DNA of 40,754 nt from an uncultured Lachnospiraceae bacterium (GCA_944383855.1 CALWRB010000056.1:1-40754); one strand, 5' to 3'; counted from the stretch's first letter, positions 24,123 to 32,725 are shown. Translations and numbers: made by a program. Notes: generated by a model from the sequence alone, not told the origin.

Positions 24123-25055
24123 TTATAAAGATGGTTTTTCGTTTTTTTCCACTGCCGCCGCCTGCCTTCTCGGTTTGACAGCAAGGATAAATACAGTAGC
24201 GGTGATCAGCACCATACCTATAATATCCATGATATGTAACGGTGTGGCTAAGAAAACGACTGTGATAACAGCGGTGGTCATCGGCTCCAGAGAAGAAAGA
24301 ATGCTGGAACGGGCGGGACCGATCTGTTTGACGCCATACAAAAAAATGGGGTAAGACAGCAATGTGCCGAAAAACAATGTATACAGCAGCAAGAGAACGC
24401 CTACAGTATCCAGATTTCCCTCCATCTGCCAAAAAGGCGAGATAAAATTCAGCACGATCGCGCCGAAAAACACTGCCCAGCCATACAGATATATGGTGGG
24501 GTAGCGGCTAAGCAGACGTCTGGGGAAAACGGTATAAAACGCCAGTGTGATCGCGGAAACGATACCCCAGAAAAGGCCCGTTGAGGAAATTTGCAGCGAA
24601 CGGAAATTGCCATGCGTTGCCAGTAAAAAAGTACCTGCCAATGCAAAGCAGACGGCTGTCGCTTCCTGCGCGGTCGGGCGTTTTCGCGTGCGCACGGACA
24701 TATAAATGACGATCAGAACGGGAGAAAGATATTGCAGTACCGTTGCTGTGGCGGCGTTGGTGTACTGCACTGTAATAAAATAAGTATAGTAAAGTGCCGT
24801 AACGCCGATCAAAGAAAAAAGGATCAGTTCGATCGCGTCTTTTTTGTTTTTCCAGATTTGGAAAACTTCTGAACGCATACGAAAAGAAAAATAAAGCATC
24901 AGAACAATACCGCAGATACTTAAACGAAAGCTCGTCAGCCACAGTGATGACATATGCAGTTCATTGATCAAATATTGTCCGGAAGCACCGCAGCCACCCC
25001 AAAGACAGGCGCTGATGATGCAGCAGATAGAACCGAGCAATTTTTTGTTTTTCAT
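24123..25055 (-). CDS. DMT-superfamily (EamA) transporter
   Basis: 310 residues with ten predicted membrane helices in two EamA repeats. The first opens with LLGSICCIISACLWGGCGASGQYLI, the second with GLFWGIVSAITLAFYTVFPRRLL. Conserved repeat ends are present: ATATVLQYLSPVLIVI and ARSSILSSLEPMTTAVITVVFL. It exports or imports a small metabolite, substrate unknown. I start at ATG 25055 after GGAGGCG; the frame extends upstream without a site. It has its own promoter and terminator. Confidence 0.85.
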   Translation of the reverse strand: MKNKKLLGSICCIISACLWGGCGASGQYLINELHMSSLWLTSFRLSICGIVLMLYFSFRMRSEVFQIWKNKKDAIELILFSLIGVTALYYTYFITVQYTNAATATVLQYLSPVLIVIYMSVRTRKRPTAQEATAVCFALAGTFLLATHGNFRSLQISSTGLFWGIVSAITLAFYTVFPRRLLSRYPTIYLYGWAVFFGAIVLNFISPFWQMEGNLDTVGVLLLLYTLFFGTLLSYPIFLYGVKQIGPARSSILSSLEPMTTAVITVVFLATPLHIMDIIGMVLITATVFILAVKPRRQAAAVEKNEKPSL

Positions 25056-25096
25056 AAAAGACGCCTCCAGGTTTTCTTCACAAAAATCGTCAAGCA

Positions 25097-25125
25097 ATAC
25101 TATCACTTTTTGGGTACGATGTCAA
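25097..25125 (-). promoter_or_regulatory. promoter of the DMT transporter gene
   Basis: Minus strand: consensus -35 TTGACA (25125-25120), 17 nt, -10 TAGTAT (25102-25097). Confidence 0.7.
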
Positions 25126-25721
25126 TTTAAAACAGAAAGATAAAAGGACTTTTTTTGTTTGACTTTCAGACAATATTTCAAAAAAGACGGGGAGATATTT
25201 TGTGCAATTCGGTATTGCCCAAACAAAAATAGAGGGGCAAAACGTGAAGAAGGCGTGTTTTTTTCCGCTTTCTAAAAAAAGATATCCCGTCGGGAAAAAG
25301 GGGCATGATAAAAAAGAATTTGAAAAGAAAAAAGCATTTTTGCTACTCTCAAAGTATCGAGAAATTCGACGATCGTTTGCGGAAGGCTTATTTCCTGCAA
25401 GCCTTTGGTGAGAAAACGGCAGAAAAAAGCAGGAGTTTCATCGGCGAAAAAGCCTGAAAACTCCTGCTTTTTTTGGTGGGAAATACATTTTGACAGTTCG
25501 CAATGCAAAAACAGAAAGAATCTGTTGCGCATGAAAAATCACTTTTTTTAAGTTGGCTATCGAAAATGCAATGCTGTTAGATCCCGCTTTGGTTGAAATT
25601 GAGAAAATACTTGGAAATTCATATTATAAGTATGGACTTTGACAAGATTTTCGATAAAATTTTTTCATCAAGTGATAAATAAAATAAATATGTAAAAAAA
25701 CGAGCTTTTTTTTATGCAATT
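25126..25721. other. gene-poor AT-rich interval containing an orphan terminator
   Basis: Almost 600 nt between the DMT promoter and the end of lysR. A plus-strand 69-codon frame (25202-25411) is Lys- and Phe-rich and resembles no family. Its only support is the terminator at 25425-25472, for which I see no clear promoter. The rest is A/T rich. Confidence 0.45.
25425..25472. terminator. orphan bidirectional terminator hairpin
   Basis: AAAAAGCAGGAGTTT pairs with AAACTCCTGCTTTTT, with T runs on both strands. No recognised gene ends here, so it may close a small RNA or a decayed gene. Confidence 0.7.
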
Positions 25722-26603
25722 TTATAAGCTGTATTTTTCTATGACATACTGTTTGAATTGTTGTACCACAGGCGGCAAATAATGGTCTTTCAATGTCGCC
25801 ATATAAAAATTTCTTTCCCAATACGGATGTGAGATCTGAATGATTTTTACATTTAATCGAAGCAGCTCTTCCATATAGGGAACGACCGCGATCCCAAAAT
25901 TTTGCGCAACCAACCCTGCGATGACCTGATCTTCTTCTACTTCATAAGCAATTTGTGGGTGCTTTCCTATCTTTTCAAAAAGATGGTCAATGACAACGCG
26001 CAGACCGGAACTATGGGAAAAATAAACCTGCGGATAGGGAATGGTTTCGCTTAAATCAATGGTATAGCGTTTGACAAGCGGATGATTTCGCGGAACGATC
26101 AATACTAAATCCTGTTTCGATACCGGAATGAATTCAATGGATTTCTCATTTTCCATTTTTGTGCAAAACACTACATTATATTTCTCCGTTTTCAAACCCT
26201 CCAATAACGGTTGAGAAATACCGGAATGAAACTCAAAATGAATGGATTTTTCCGGGCATGTTTTTAGGTATGCAGCGGCTACTTCAGGAATGAATGAGAT
26301 GCCTAATGTGCGCAAAAAACCTAAAGAAATAGTTCCTTCGCCGTTTGAAACACGCTTCATCGTATCTATACCGTTATCCAGTATTTCCAATGAATTCTCG
26401 ACATAATTTAAAAATTGATACCCTTCTTTGGTCAAGGTGGAAGAACGCGCTTTGCGCTCTACCAATGTAACGCCCAATTCTGTTTCCAGCTGAGAAATCG
26501 CATGACTCAAACTGGGTTGTGTAATACATAATTTTTCCGCTGCTTTTCCAAAATGCTGCGTTTGTGCCAATACAGAAAAATAGCGTAAATGGTATAGATT
26601 CAT
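25722..26603 (-). CDS. LysR-family transcriptional regulator
   Basis: 293 residues, usual size. The winged helix at the N-terminus is intact (YFSVLAQTQHFGKAAEKLCITQPSLSHAISQLETELGVTLVER, about 8-52), followed by the ligand-binding domain with two Rossmann-like lobes. AAAGGAG stands about 11 nt before ATG 26603; the in-frame GTG at 26612 is too close to it. It is transcribed away from the quinate/shikimate dehydrogenase cluster, and the spacer between them carries a strong palindrome. It should therefore control that cluster, with a cyclohexene carboxylate such as shikimate or quinate as the likely inducer (inference). Confidence 0.9.
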   Translation of the reverse strand: MNLYHLRYFSVLAQTQHFGKAAEKLCITQPSLSHAISQLETELGVTLVERKARSSTLTKEGYQFLNYVENSLEILDNGIDTMKRVSNGEGTISLGFLRTLGISFIPEVAAAYLKTCPEKSIHFEFHSGISQPLLEGLKTEKYNVVFCTKMENEKSIEFIPVSKQDLVLIVPRNHPLVKRYTIDLSETIPYPQVYFSHSSGLRVVIDHLFEKIGKHPQIAYEVEEDQVIAGLVAQNFGIAVVPYMEELLRLNVKIIQISHPYWERNFYMATLKDHYLPPVVQQFKQYVIEKYSL

Positions 26604-26645
26604 AGCAGCCACGACTCCTTTCTACATTCGATTTCCTATTTGCAG

Positions 26646-26676
26646 TATCGCACATGCGATAGATAAAATCTATCGC
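26646..26676. promoter_or_regulatory. LysR-type operator: three alternating TATCGC/GCGATA half-sites
   Basis: TATCGC (26646-26651), GCGATA (26656-26661) and TATCGC (26671-26676). The last two form the perfect repeat GCGATAGAT-AAA-ATCTATCGC, which contains a T-N11-A LysR box; the first two form TATCGC-ACAT-GCGATA. The site is 20 nt before the -35 of the dehydrogenase promoter and overlaps a possible lysR promoter (TTGATT, 16 nt, TAGATT on the minus strand), so it suits both activation and autorepression. Confidence 0.7.
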
Positions 26677-26695
26677 TATATCACAAATAATCAAT

Positions 26696-26724
26696 TTGTT
26701 TTTTCAAATATTCGGGGCTACACT
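26696..26724 (+). promoter_or_regulatory. promoter of the dehydrogenase-transporter-reductase cluster
   Basis: -35 TTGTTT (26696-26701), 17 nt, -10 TACACT (26719-26724). A weak promoter, as expected for a LysR-activated gene. The start near 26731 leaves a leader of about 50 nt. Confidence 0.55.
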
Positions 26725-26781
26725 ATGCTCGTAAAACGAACAGCGCTGAACGGAAATAAAAGAGTAAGGAGAAAAAAGTCG

Positions 26782-27678
26782 ATGGAGATTTCAGGAAAAA
26801 CGAAATTATATGGACTGATTGGTTCGCCGGTAGAACATTCTAAATCCCCGGCAATGTATAACTATTGCTTTGATAAATGGGGATTGGATTGCAAATACCT
26901 CGCTTTTGATGTTCCGAAAGAAAAGACAGGGGATGCAATACAAGCTTTTCGTACTTTTGGAATGAAAGGCGCCAATATTACGATGCCTTGCAAACAAGAA
27001 GTCTTGCAGTATTTGGATGAAGTTTCTACAGCTGCAAAACTGGTCGGCGCATGCAATACTATTGTAGAGGAAAACGGAAAATTGGTCGGTTATATCACAG
27101 ATGGTATCGGATATGTTGAGAATCTGCGGGCGCATGGCATTGATCTTTCCGGAAAAAAGATCACATTATTGGGCGCAGGCGGTGCTTCCACAGCGATCCA
27201 GGTGCAGGCGCTTTTAGACGGCGCAAAAGAAATTGCTGTGTTTAACCAAAAAGATGGATTTTGGGAAACAGCGGAGCGAAAAATAGAGGAACTGCAAGCA
27301 GCTTTCCCGGAACAGAAAATCACACTAAATGACTTATCTGATCAAGATGAACTTGCCGCATCGATTCAAACAAGCGATATCTTGTCAAATGCAACACGGG
27401 TTGGCATGCATCCGTTAGAAAATATCAGTAACATTCAAGACCTTTCGTTATTTCGAAAAGATTTGGTCGTAACGGACGTAGTTTATGATCCGATTCAAAC
27501 AAAAATGTTACAAGATGCAGAGCGTGCCGGGTGTCAGATCATAGGCGACTTAGGTATGCTGCTATATCAGGGCGCTGCCGCTGTGAAGCTTTATACAGGC
27601 AGGGATATGCCGGTAGAAGAAGTAAAAGATCGTTTTTATTCACCACAAAGCAACCATAGAAATGAGGGGACATCATGA
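26782..27678 (+). CDS. YdiB-type quinate/shikimate dehydrogenase, first copy
   Basis: 298 residues of the AroE/YdiB family, which oxidises or reduces the 3-hydroxyl of shikimate or quinate with NAD(P). Substrate Ser pair in EHSKSPAMYN (about 18-27); catalytic Lys in TMPCKQEV (about 73); GACNTIV; Asp in YITDGIG; nucleotide site LLGAGGASTAIQVQA (about 131-145). After the second strand it reads FNQKDGF where AroE has Asn-Arg-Thr. That, with SNATRVGMHPLE and DLGMLLYQGAAAVKLYTG, follows YdiB more than AroE and suggests NAD use. AAGGAG lies 11 nt before ATG 26782. It overlaps the transporter start by 4 nt. No biosynthetic aro genes are nearby, so a catabolic role is more likely. Confidence 0.88.
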   Translation: MEISGKTKLYGLIGSPVEHSKSPAMYNYCFDKWGLDCKYLAFDVPKEKTGDAIQAFRTFGMKGANITMPCKQEVLQYLDEVSTAAKLVGACNTIVEENGKLVGYITDGIGYVENLRAHGIDLSGKKITLLGAGGASTAIQVQALLDGAKEIAVFNQKDGFWETAERKIEELQAAFPEQKITLNDLSDQDELAASIQTSDILSNATRVGMHPLENISNIQDLSLFRKDLVVTDVVYDPIQTKMLQDAERAGCQIIGDLGMLLYQGAAAVKLYTGRDMPVEEVKDRFYSPQSNHRNEGTS

Positions 27679-28574
27679 ATCAAAAAAAATATTATCCGAC
27701 AGCATTCGCACTGTATATGACATATTTCATACTGGGGATCGCGGTTACCATTATGAGCCAGTATAAGCAAAATTTTGCCGCTATGTGGGGTGCGGAAAAA
27801 TTAGCAGATGGTACATTCGACGTAAGTAGTGTTATGGCAGTCATTGCAGCAACGGGGTTAGGACGACTGATCGCTTTTCCGTTTGCGGGTCCTTTTTCTG
27901 ATAAGTATGGAAGAAAACAAAGTGCATTGGTTGGGGTCGTATTTTTCGCTATTTTCTTTATCAGCATTACGTTTTCCCCCAATATTTATATCGCGTACAT
28001 ATTGATGATTTTCAGCGGTATGGCAAATTCCTTCTTAGATACAAGCATTACACCGTCTTGTATGGAAATTTTCAAAGAAAATGGGGCGATCGCAAACTTA
28101 TTCACCAAATTCGCTATTTCTGTCAGCCAATTCCTGCTGCCTTTTATGATCACATGGGTAGCAGCACAAAATCTTTCTTTTAGAACTTTGTATTTTGTTG
28201 CAGCAGCTATTATTATCATCGACGGCATCTTCTTACTTTTCTTACCGTTCCCGCCTAAATCGGAAACTGCTCCGGAAAACAAGGGGACTGCCCAGAAAAA
28301 AGAAAAAATCAAATTTACACCCTCTACCATTGCTTTGATCTGCATTGGTTTTACCGCAACAACAACATTCCAACTGTACTTGAACTGTAACCAAGAATTA
28401 GGCGCTTTATATGGATTGGAAAATCCCCAGATGATTCAATCTTTCTATTCGGTGGGAATCGTATGCGCTGTATTTTTGACCTCTTTCTTGATGAAAAAAA
28501 GGTTTGAAACCGATCCGCGTATTGGTGATCTATCCTTGTGTTCAGTTGCAGCATGCCGGTCCGGAAGGCAATAG
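27675..28574 (+). pseudogene. MFS transporter, 3'-truncated
   Basis: The frame encodes the first about 276 residues of a major facilitator, roughly eight of twelve helices, with the hallmark loop 2-3 motif GPFSDKYGRKQSALVG (about 75-90). After KKRFE (28505) it runs into 22 unrelated residues and stops. One base less in the A7 run at 28494-28500 would let the frame go on through K-P-I-R-V-L-V-I-Y-P-C, which reads like the start of the next helix, straight into the ene-reductase. The remaining helices are missing. It would have imported the cluster's substrate; as it stands it should not work. Confidence 0.8.
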
Positions 28575-30165
28575 CAAACTGACGGGTTATCCGCTGAAAG
28601 CGGCAAGTGCGATCCCCGGCGAATGCGGCAGAGAAACACCGGAAGCAATTTCTAAAGAAGAACTGTATCGCTTAATTGAATGTTACGGCGATGCAGCTGT
28701 ACGCGCAAAAAAAGCCGGCGCAGATGCAGTAGAAGTACACTGTGCACATGGATATTTGGTAAGTACATTTATTTCTTCCAGAACCAATAAACGCGTAGAT
28801 GAATTTGGCGGTTCTTTTGAAAATCGTATGCGCTTGATTCGTCTGATCGTAGAAAACATTCGGAAAAAAGCAGGCAATGGTTTAGCGATCATTTGTCGTA
28901 TCAATGGTACTGATGATGTGGAAGGCGGTCAGACCCCGCAGGACGCAGCAGCTGTAGCTTCTTATCTGGAAAAAGAATGCGGCGTAGATGCGATCCATGT
29001 TTCTCGTGCAGTGCATTTGCATGATGAATGTATGTGGGCGCCCAGTGTGATCCATGGTGGTTTTAGTGCAGACTTTGCCACAGAAGTAAAACGTGCCGTT
29101 TCCATTCCGGTGATCACAGTCGGACGTTATACAGAACCGCAGTTTGCAGAACTGATGGTAGCAGAAGGCAGAGCAGACTTAGTTGCGTTTGGCAGACAAA
29201 GTATTGCAGACCCTGAAATGCCAAACAAAGCAAAAGAAGGTAAGCTGGATATGATGAACCCTTGTATCGGTTGTCTGCAGGGTTGCGTACCCAATATGTA
29301 CCATGGGGAACCCATTACTTGCTTGGTAAATCCGTTGGTCGGCAGAGAATCTGAACTGACAAAAGCAGAAACCAGCAAAAATATTATGGTAATCGGCGGT
29401 GGTCCCGGCGGTCTGTATGCAGCATATATTTGTGCTTATAGAGGGCATCATGTTACATTGTATGAACAAAAAGACATTTTGGGCGGCAATATGCGCCTTG
29501 CGGCATATCCTCCCGGAAAAGGTGATATCACCAACATGATCAGAAGCTACATTGCAAAATGCGAAGCATACGGCGTTACATTTGTGATGAATACAGAAGT
29601 TACTCCTGCAATGGTTCAGGAAAAAAATCCGGATGCAGTGATTGTAGCAACCGGTTCCACACCTTTGGTTTTGCCGATTCCCGGCATCAATGATACCGGT
29701 GTGATTCATGCAGGTGATTTGTTGGACGGTAAAGCCCACGTAGGCAAAAAAGTGCTGATTGTAGGCGGCGGTATGGTTGGCTGTGAAGTGGCAGATTTCT
29801 TGGCGGAATTGGGTCATGACGTGTCTGTAATTGAACTGCGGGATCAATTAGGACCTGATGTCATTCCGAAACACAGAAAATATCTGATGAAAGATTTCGC
29901 ACAGTATCATGTACAGGGGGTAACAGGCGCAAAAGTGGCACAGTTCTATCCCGATGGCGTTTCTTATACATTGGCAGACGGAACAGAAGGTCGTCTGGAA
30001 GGATTCGACAATGTTGTATTGGCAATGGGTTATCGTAATCACGACACCATCAGTGAGGAGATTCGCAAAATTGTTGCAGATACATATGTTATCGGAGATG
30101 CAGTGAAAGCAAGAAAGGCAATGGACGCAACTGCGGAAGCTTTGCATGCCGCATTAAACATTTGA
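28504..30165 (+). pseudogene. Old Yellow Enzyme-type FeS/FAD ene-reductase, 5'-truncated
   Basis: The frame lines up with 2,4-dienoyl-CoA reductase/BaiCD-type enzymes only from QLQHAG (28543) on, about residue 98 of E. coli FadH. The first about 100 residues, which build the start of the FMN barrel, are gone, and no ribosome binding site serves TTG 28504. The rest is intact: HCAHGYLVSTF with the catalytic Tyr, RVDEFGGSFENR, FGRQSIADPEM, the 4Fe-4S set CIGCLQGC...CLVNP, FAD site VIGGGPGGLYAAYI and a second nucleotide site IVGGGMVGCEVADFL. Family members reduce C=C bonds next to a carboxyl group, which shikimate has. The lesion may be a real deletion or an assembly error. Confidence 0.82.
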
Positions 30166-30191
30166 TCGTTTGACAGGAGGTAGATTTTACT

Positions 30192-31064
30192 ATGGAAAAA
30201 AGAATCAGTGGCAGAACAGGTATGTTTTGTTTGATCGGAACACCGGTTGGACATTCCGGCTCCCCTGCGATGTATAATTACAGTTTTCAAAAGACAGGTT
30301 TAGATGATGCGTACTTGGCATACGATGTGCCGCTGGAAAAAACAGAGGAAGCTGTCAATGCCCTGCGTGTATTAGGCTGCAAAGGGTTTAATGTAACAAT
30401 GCCTTGCAAAACAAAAGTGGCAGAATTGGTAGATGAATTATCAGATGCCGCGAAACTGATCGGCGCATGCAATACCGTTGTGGTAAAAGATGGCAAACTG
30501 TATGGCAACAATACAGATGGTATGGGCTTTGTAAGAAATTTAAAAGAAAACGGTGTAGATGTCAAAGGTAAACGTATGGTAGTGATGGGTGCCGGCGGCG
30601 CAGCGACTGCAATTCAGGTACAGTCCGCACTGGATGGCGCAAAGAAAATCTCTATTTTCAACAGAAAAGATGAATTCTTTGCAAATGCAGAAAAAACAGT
30701 AGAAAAAATCAAAAATATGCTGCCGGAATGCGATGTGCATGCATACCCGTTAGAAGATACAGAAAAACTCTATGCCGAAATCAAAGACAGCGATATCTTA
30801 GTGAATGCAACAAAAGTAGGTATGAAACCACTGGATCAAGAATCTCTGATCACAGATACAAGTGTTTTCCGTCCTGATTTGGTCGTTGCAGATGCTGTAT
30901 ACAATCCAAGAGAAACAAAATTTGTGCAGGAAGCGAAAGCAAATGGCTGCAAAGTTGCCTTGGGCGGCATCGGTATGCTGATGTGGCAGGGTGCTGCTGC
31001 ATTCCATTTGTTCACAGGAAAAGATATGCCCACAGATGAGGTATATGAATTATTCTTCAAATAA
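30192..31064 (+). CDS. YdiB-type quinate/shikimate dehydrogenase, second copy
   Basis: 290 residues, a paralogue of the gene at 26782. All key sites are present: GHSGSPAMYN, TMPCKTKV with catalytic Lys, GACNTVV, NNTDGMG, VMGAGGAATAIQVQ. FNRKDEFF is almost the YdiB sequence, as are VNATKVGMKPLDQESLI and YNPRETKFVQEAKANGC. AGGAGG lies 12 nt before the ATG, and 26 nt separate it from the reductase, so it belongs to the same operon. Two copies in one operon suggest two different hydroxyl oxidations or reductions, for instance quinate against shikimate (inference). Confidence 0.88.
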   Translation: MEKRISGRTGMFCLIGTPVGHSGSPAMYNYSFQKTGLDDAYLAYDVPLEKTEEAVNALRVLGCKGFNVTMPCKTKVAELVDELSDAAKLIGACNTVVVKDGKLYGNNTDGMGFVRNLKENGVDVKGKRMVVMGAGGAATAIQVQSALDGAKKISIFNRKDEFFANAEKTVEKIKNMLPECDVHAYPLEDTEKLYAEIKDSDILVNATKVGMKPLDQESLITDTSVFRPDLVVADAVYNPRETKFVQEAKANGCKVALGGIGMLMWQGAAAFHLFTGKDMPTDEVYELFFK

Positions 31065-31168
31065 ACAATCATTTTGTTTGTTTTTGCTACATAGAGATCA
31101 CCCTAAATTCTATTTATGCAAGTAATGTTCTTGGTATAGTTTGAAACACAAAATATTCCTTTTTTAAG

Positions 31169-31207
31169 GGCTATTACACAGATCGGTGTGTAATAGCCCG
31201 ATTTTTG
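31169..31207 (+). terminator. terminator of the quinate/shikimate cluster
   Basis: GGGCTATTACACA and TGTGTAATAGCCC form a perfect 13-bp stem with loop GATCGG, followed by GATTTTT. A weaker AAACAA/TTGTTT hairpin lies right after the stop codon at 31064. Confidence 0.75.
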
Positions 31208-31276
31208 TACGACGCATAGATATGACAAAATTCCGCTGTACCTGAGGGCAGGTAAAAACGCCGGATAAGAAAAAAC

Positions 31277-31370
31277 CTCCTGCGCTATCATGAAATTGGT
31301 CTGGCAACCAAAATGATAGAAACAGGAGATTTTGTCTATGAATGACATGAAAAGTTTAACGCATTTTTGA
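31277..31370 (+). mobile_element. left-end remnant of an IS200/IS605-type element
   Basis: CTCCTG, TATCAT, TTGGT pair in turn with AACCAA, ATGATA, CAGGAG (31277-31328), making a long hairpin whose last arm is the ribosome binding site of the ORF at 31338. That ORF reads M-N-D-M-K-S-L-T-H-F and stops. The first nine residues are the typical opening of IS200-type TnpA, which normally continues S-K-W-N-C-K-Y-H. IS200 mRNAs are known to hide their ribosome binding site in such a hairpin. Everything after codon nine is lost. The left boundary is not clear. Confidence 0.6.
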
Positions 31371-31650
31371 TGAAAATGCAACTATTTTATAAACATCGAA
31401 AAAATGGGAAGCGGATATTGGAAGAAGGATACATGAGTTGCTTGAGGCGCCGCCGTGTTTGCGGGATACTTTGAGAGAAAAGCGGTTTCAAACGATCGGA
31501 CGGGCATACAATTTGAAAACATCGGTATGGGAATCATCATTTTGACGCAGGCACGGCGGTCTGTTGCGGGTGCAGTGGGCAGAGGGCGGAAACGAAAGTA
31601 AAATATCAAACATTGCGCGGAAGATAATAGGAGAAAGGTTAAGAAAACAG
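31371..31650. other. degenerate interval after the IS remnant, no gene assigned
   Basis: GC is higher than in typical spacers here, and frames are open on both strands (minus 31382-31609, 75 codons), but none has a ribosome binding site or a recognisable family. It may be debris of a gene hit by the IS insertion and loss. Confidence 0.4.
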
Positions 31651-31676
31651 AAAAAATGCCCCCAAAGCAGGGGGCA
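31651..31676 (-). terminator. terminator of the BRCT-protein gene
   Basis: Minus strand: TGCCCCC and GGGGGCA pair around a 6-nt loop, followed by six T (plus A at 31651-31656). Confidence 0.8.
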
Positions 31677-31729
31677 GATAAAGGGAAAGATACTGTTTTC
31701 GGATCGTTTCGGGGTTTTTGGTAAGTGAT

Positions 31730-32725
31730 TTAAGAGATCATTTGCTCAAAATCATCTGTATTGATGATGGATACCCCCAGTTCCTTTGCTTTTTCCAGTT
31801 TTTTCTCGCCGGAATAGTTGCCGGAAAGAAGATAATCGGTTTTTCCGCTGACGGCACCGCGCACAACACCGCCAAAATTTTCAATGATTTCTTTTGCACC
31901 GTCTTTCCCGTAGTCATTCGGTTCGCCTGTAATCACAAAGGTTTTTCCGGCAAAACGGTCATCAAATGTTTCGGGACGGAAGCGATAGGATACCCCAAAG
32001 TTGATACCCCAGCAGTCTGCAAACAATCTGGCAATATATTTGATAGACGGAATGCCGTTTCCATCTGCGTCATAGGGCACATCCTCTACTTGGCCTTTTA
32101 AAAAGTCATTGATAGTATCTTGTAAAGAATACATATCAAAAGTGTCTTCAAATTCCGTAAAATCTGTTCTCTCAGGGTCAGCTAATGCATCGAGGAATGG
32201 TTCGATTTCTTCAAATGTCAACTCATATCCAATGAAAGCATCTAAATATTCTTTTAATTTTTCTCGGTCGATGTTTAGTGAAATATTTGTTGCACCCATG
32301 GATCTGTAATTCAAAACTTCTTCAACGGAAAGGATATCACCCGGTGATCCTTTATAAAGGACTCCTTCGGTTTCAGAAGGATCGGTTTCTCCGGTAGGTT
32401 TATAATAAATTGTCCATGTGTAGTCATCGCTATAATCCAGATATTGTGTCAAAAGCATGAGCTCCAGTTCAGGTGCGATCTGCCCTATTTCAGAAGCCAT
32501 TTCTTCAATGCCGCTGATGTTTCCGGAGCCGGTATTTTCAATAACAAGTTTATAACGATCCAGAAATTTTTGCAGACCATATCCTTGTGTTGTTCTAAGT
32601 CCGGTGCCTTCTTCTACCGCGTATTCATTGAATACAGAATCGGGATCGTTGTCATTGACTTTTTTTATAAAATCAGTGAGCTGTTCTTTTGTTCCAACCA
32701 GTGCTAATTTGTATAATCCTTGCAT
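31730..32725 (-). CDS. protein of unknown function with C-terminal BRCT domain
   Basis: 331 residues. The last about 75 form a BRCT domain like that ending NAD-dependent DNA ligase: FAGKTFVITGEPN, AKEIIENFGGVV, SGKTDYLLSG, EKKLEKAKELGVSIINTDDFEQMI. BRCT domains bind DNA ends or phosphoprotein partners. The N-terminal about 250 residues are acidic (LYKLALVGTKEQLTDFIKKVNDNDPD at the start), contain several YLDYSDDYTW-like aromatic patches, and match no family I know. No ligase or other catalytic motif is present. I start at ATG 32725, seven nt after AGGAGG; ATG 32731 lies against that site. Single gene with its own promoter and terminator. Confidence 0.8.
   Translation of the reverse strand: MQGLYKLALVGTKEQLTDFIKKVNDNDPDSVFNEYAVEEGTGLRTTQGYGLQKFLDRYKLVIENTGSGNISGIEEMASEIGQIAPELELMLLTQYLDYSDDYTWTIYYKPTGETDPSETEGVLYKGSPGDILSVEEVLNYRSMGATNISLNIDREKLKEYLDAFIGYELTFEEIEPFLDALADPERTDFTEFEDTFDMYSLQDTINDFLKGQVEDVPYDADGNGIPSIKYIARLFADCWGINFGVSYRFRPETFDDRFAGKTFVITGEPNDYGKDGAKEIIENFGGVVRGAVSGKTDYLLSGNYSGEKKLEKAKELGVSIINTDDFEQMIS

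Noticed and set aside
25202..25411. 69-codon plus-strand ORF
   Set aside because: Low-complexity Lys/Phe composition, no clear ribosome binding site and no family; kept only as a remark on the interval.
28504..30165. an intact 553-residue ene-reductase starting at TTG 28504
   Set aside because: No ribosome binding site; the first 13 residues belong to the transporter frame; and the alignment to the family starts about 100 residues in.
31382..31609. 75-codon minus-strand ORF after the IS remnant
   Set aside because: No start site and no recognisable family; probably debris.
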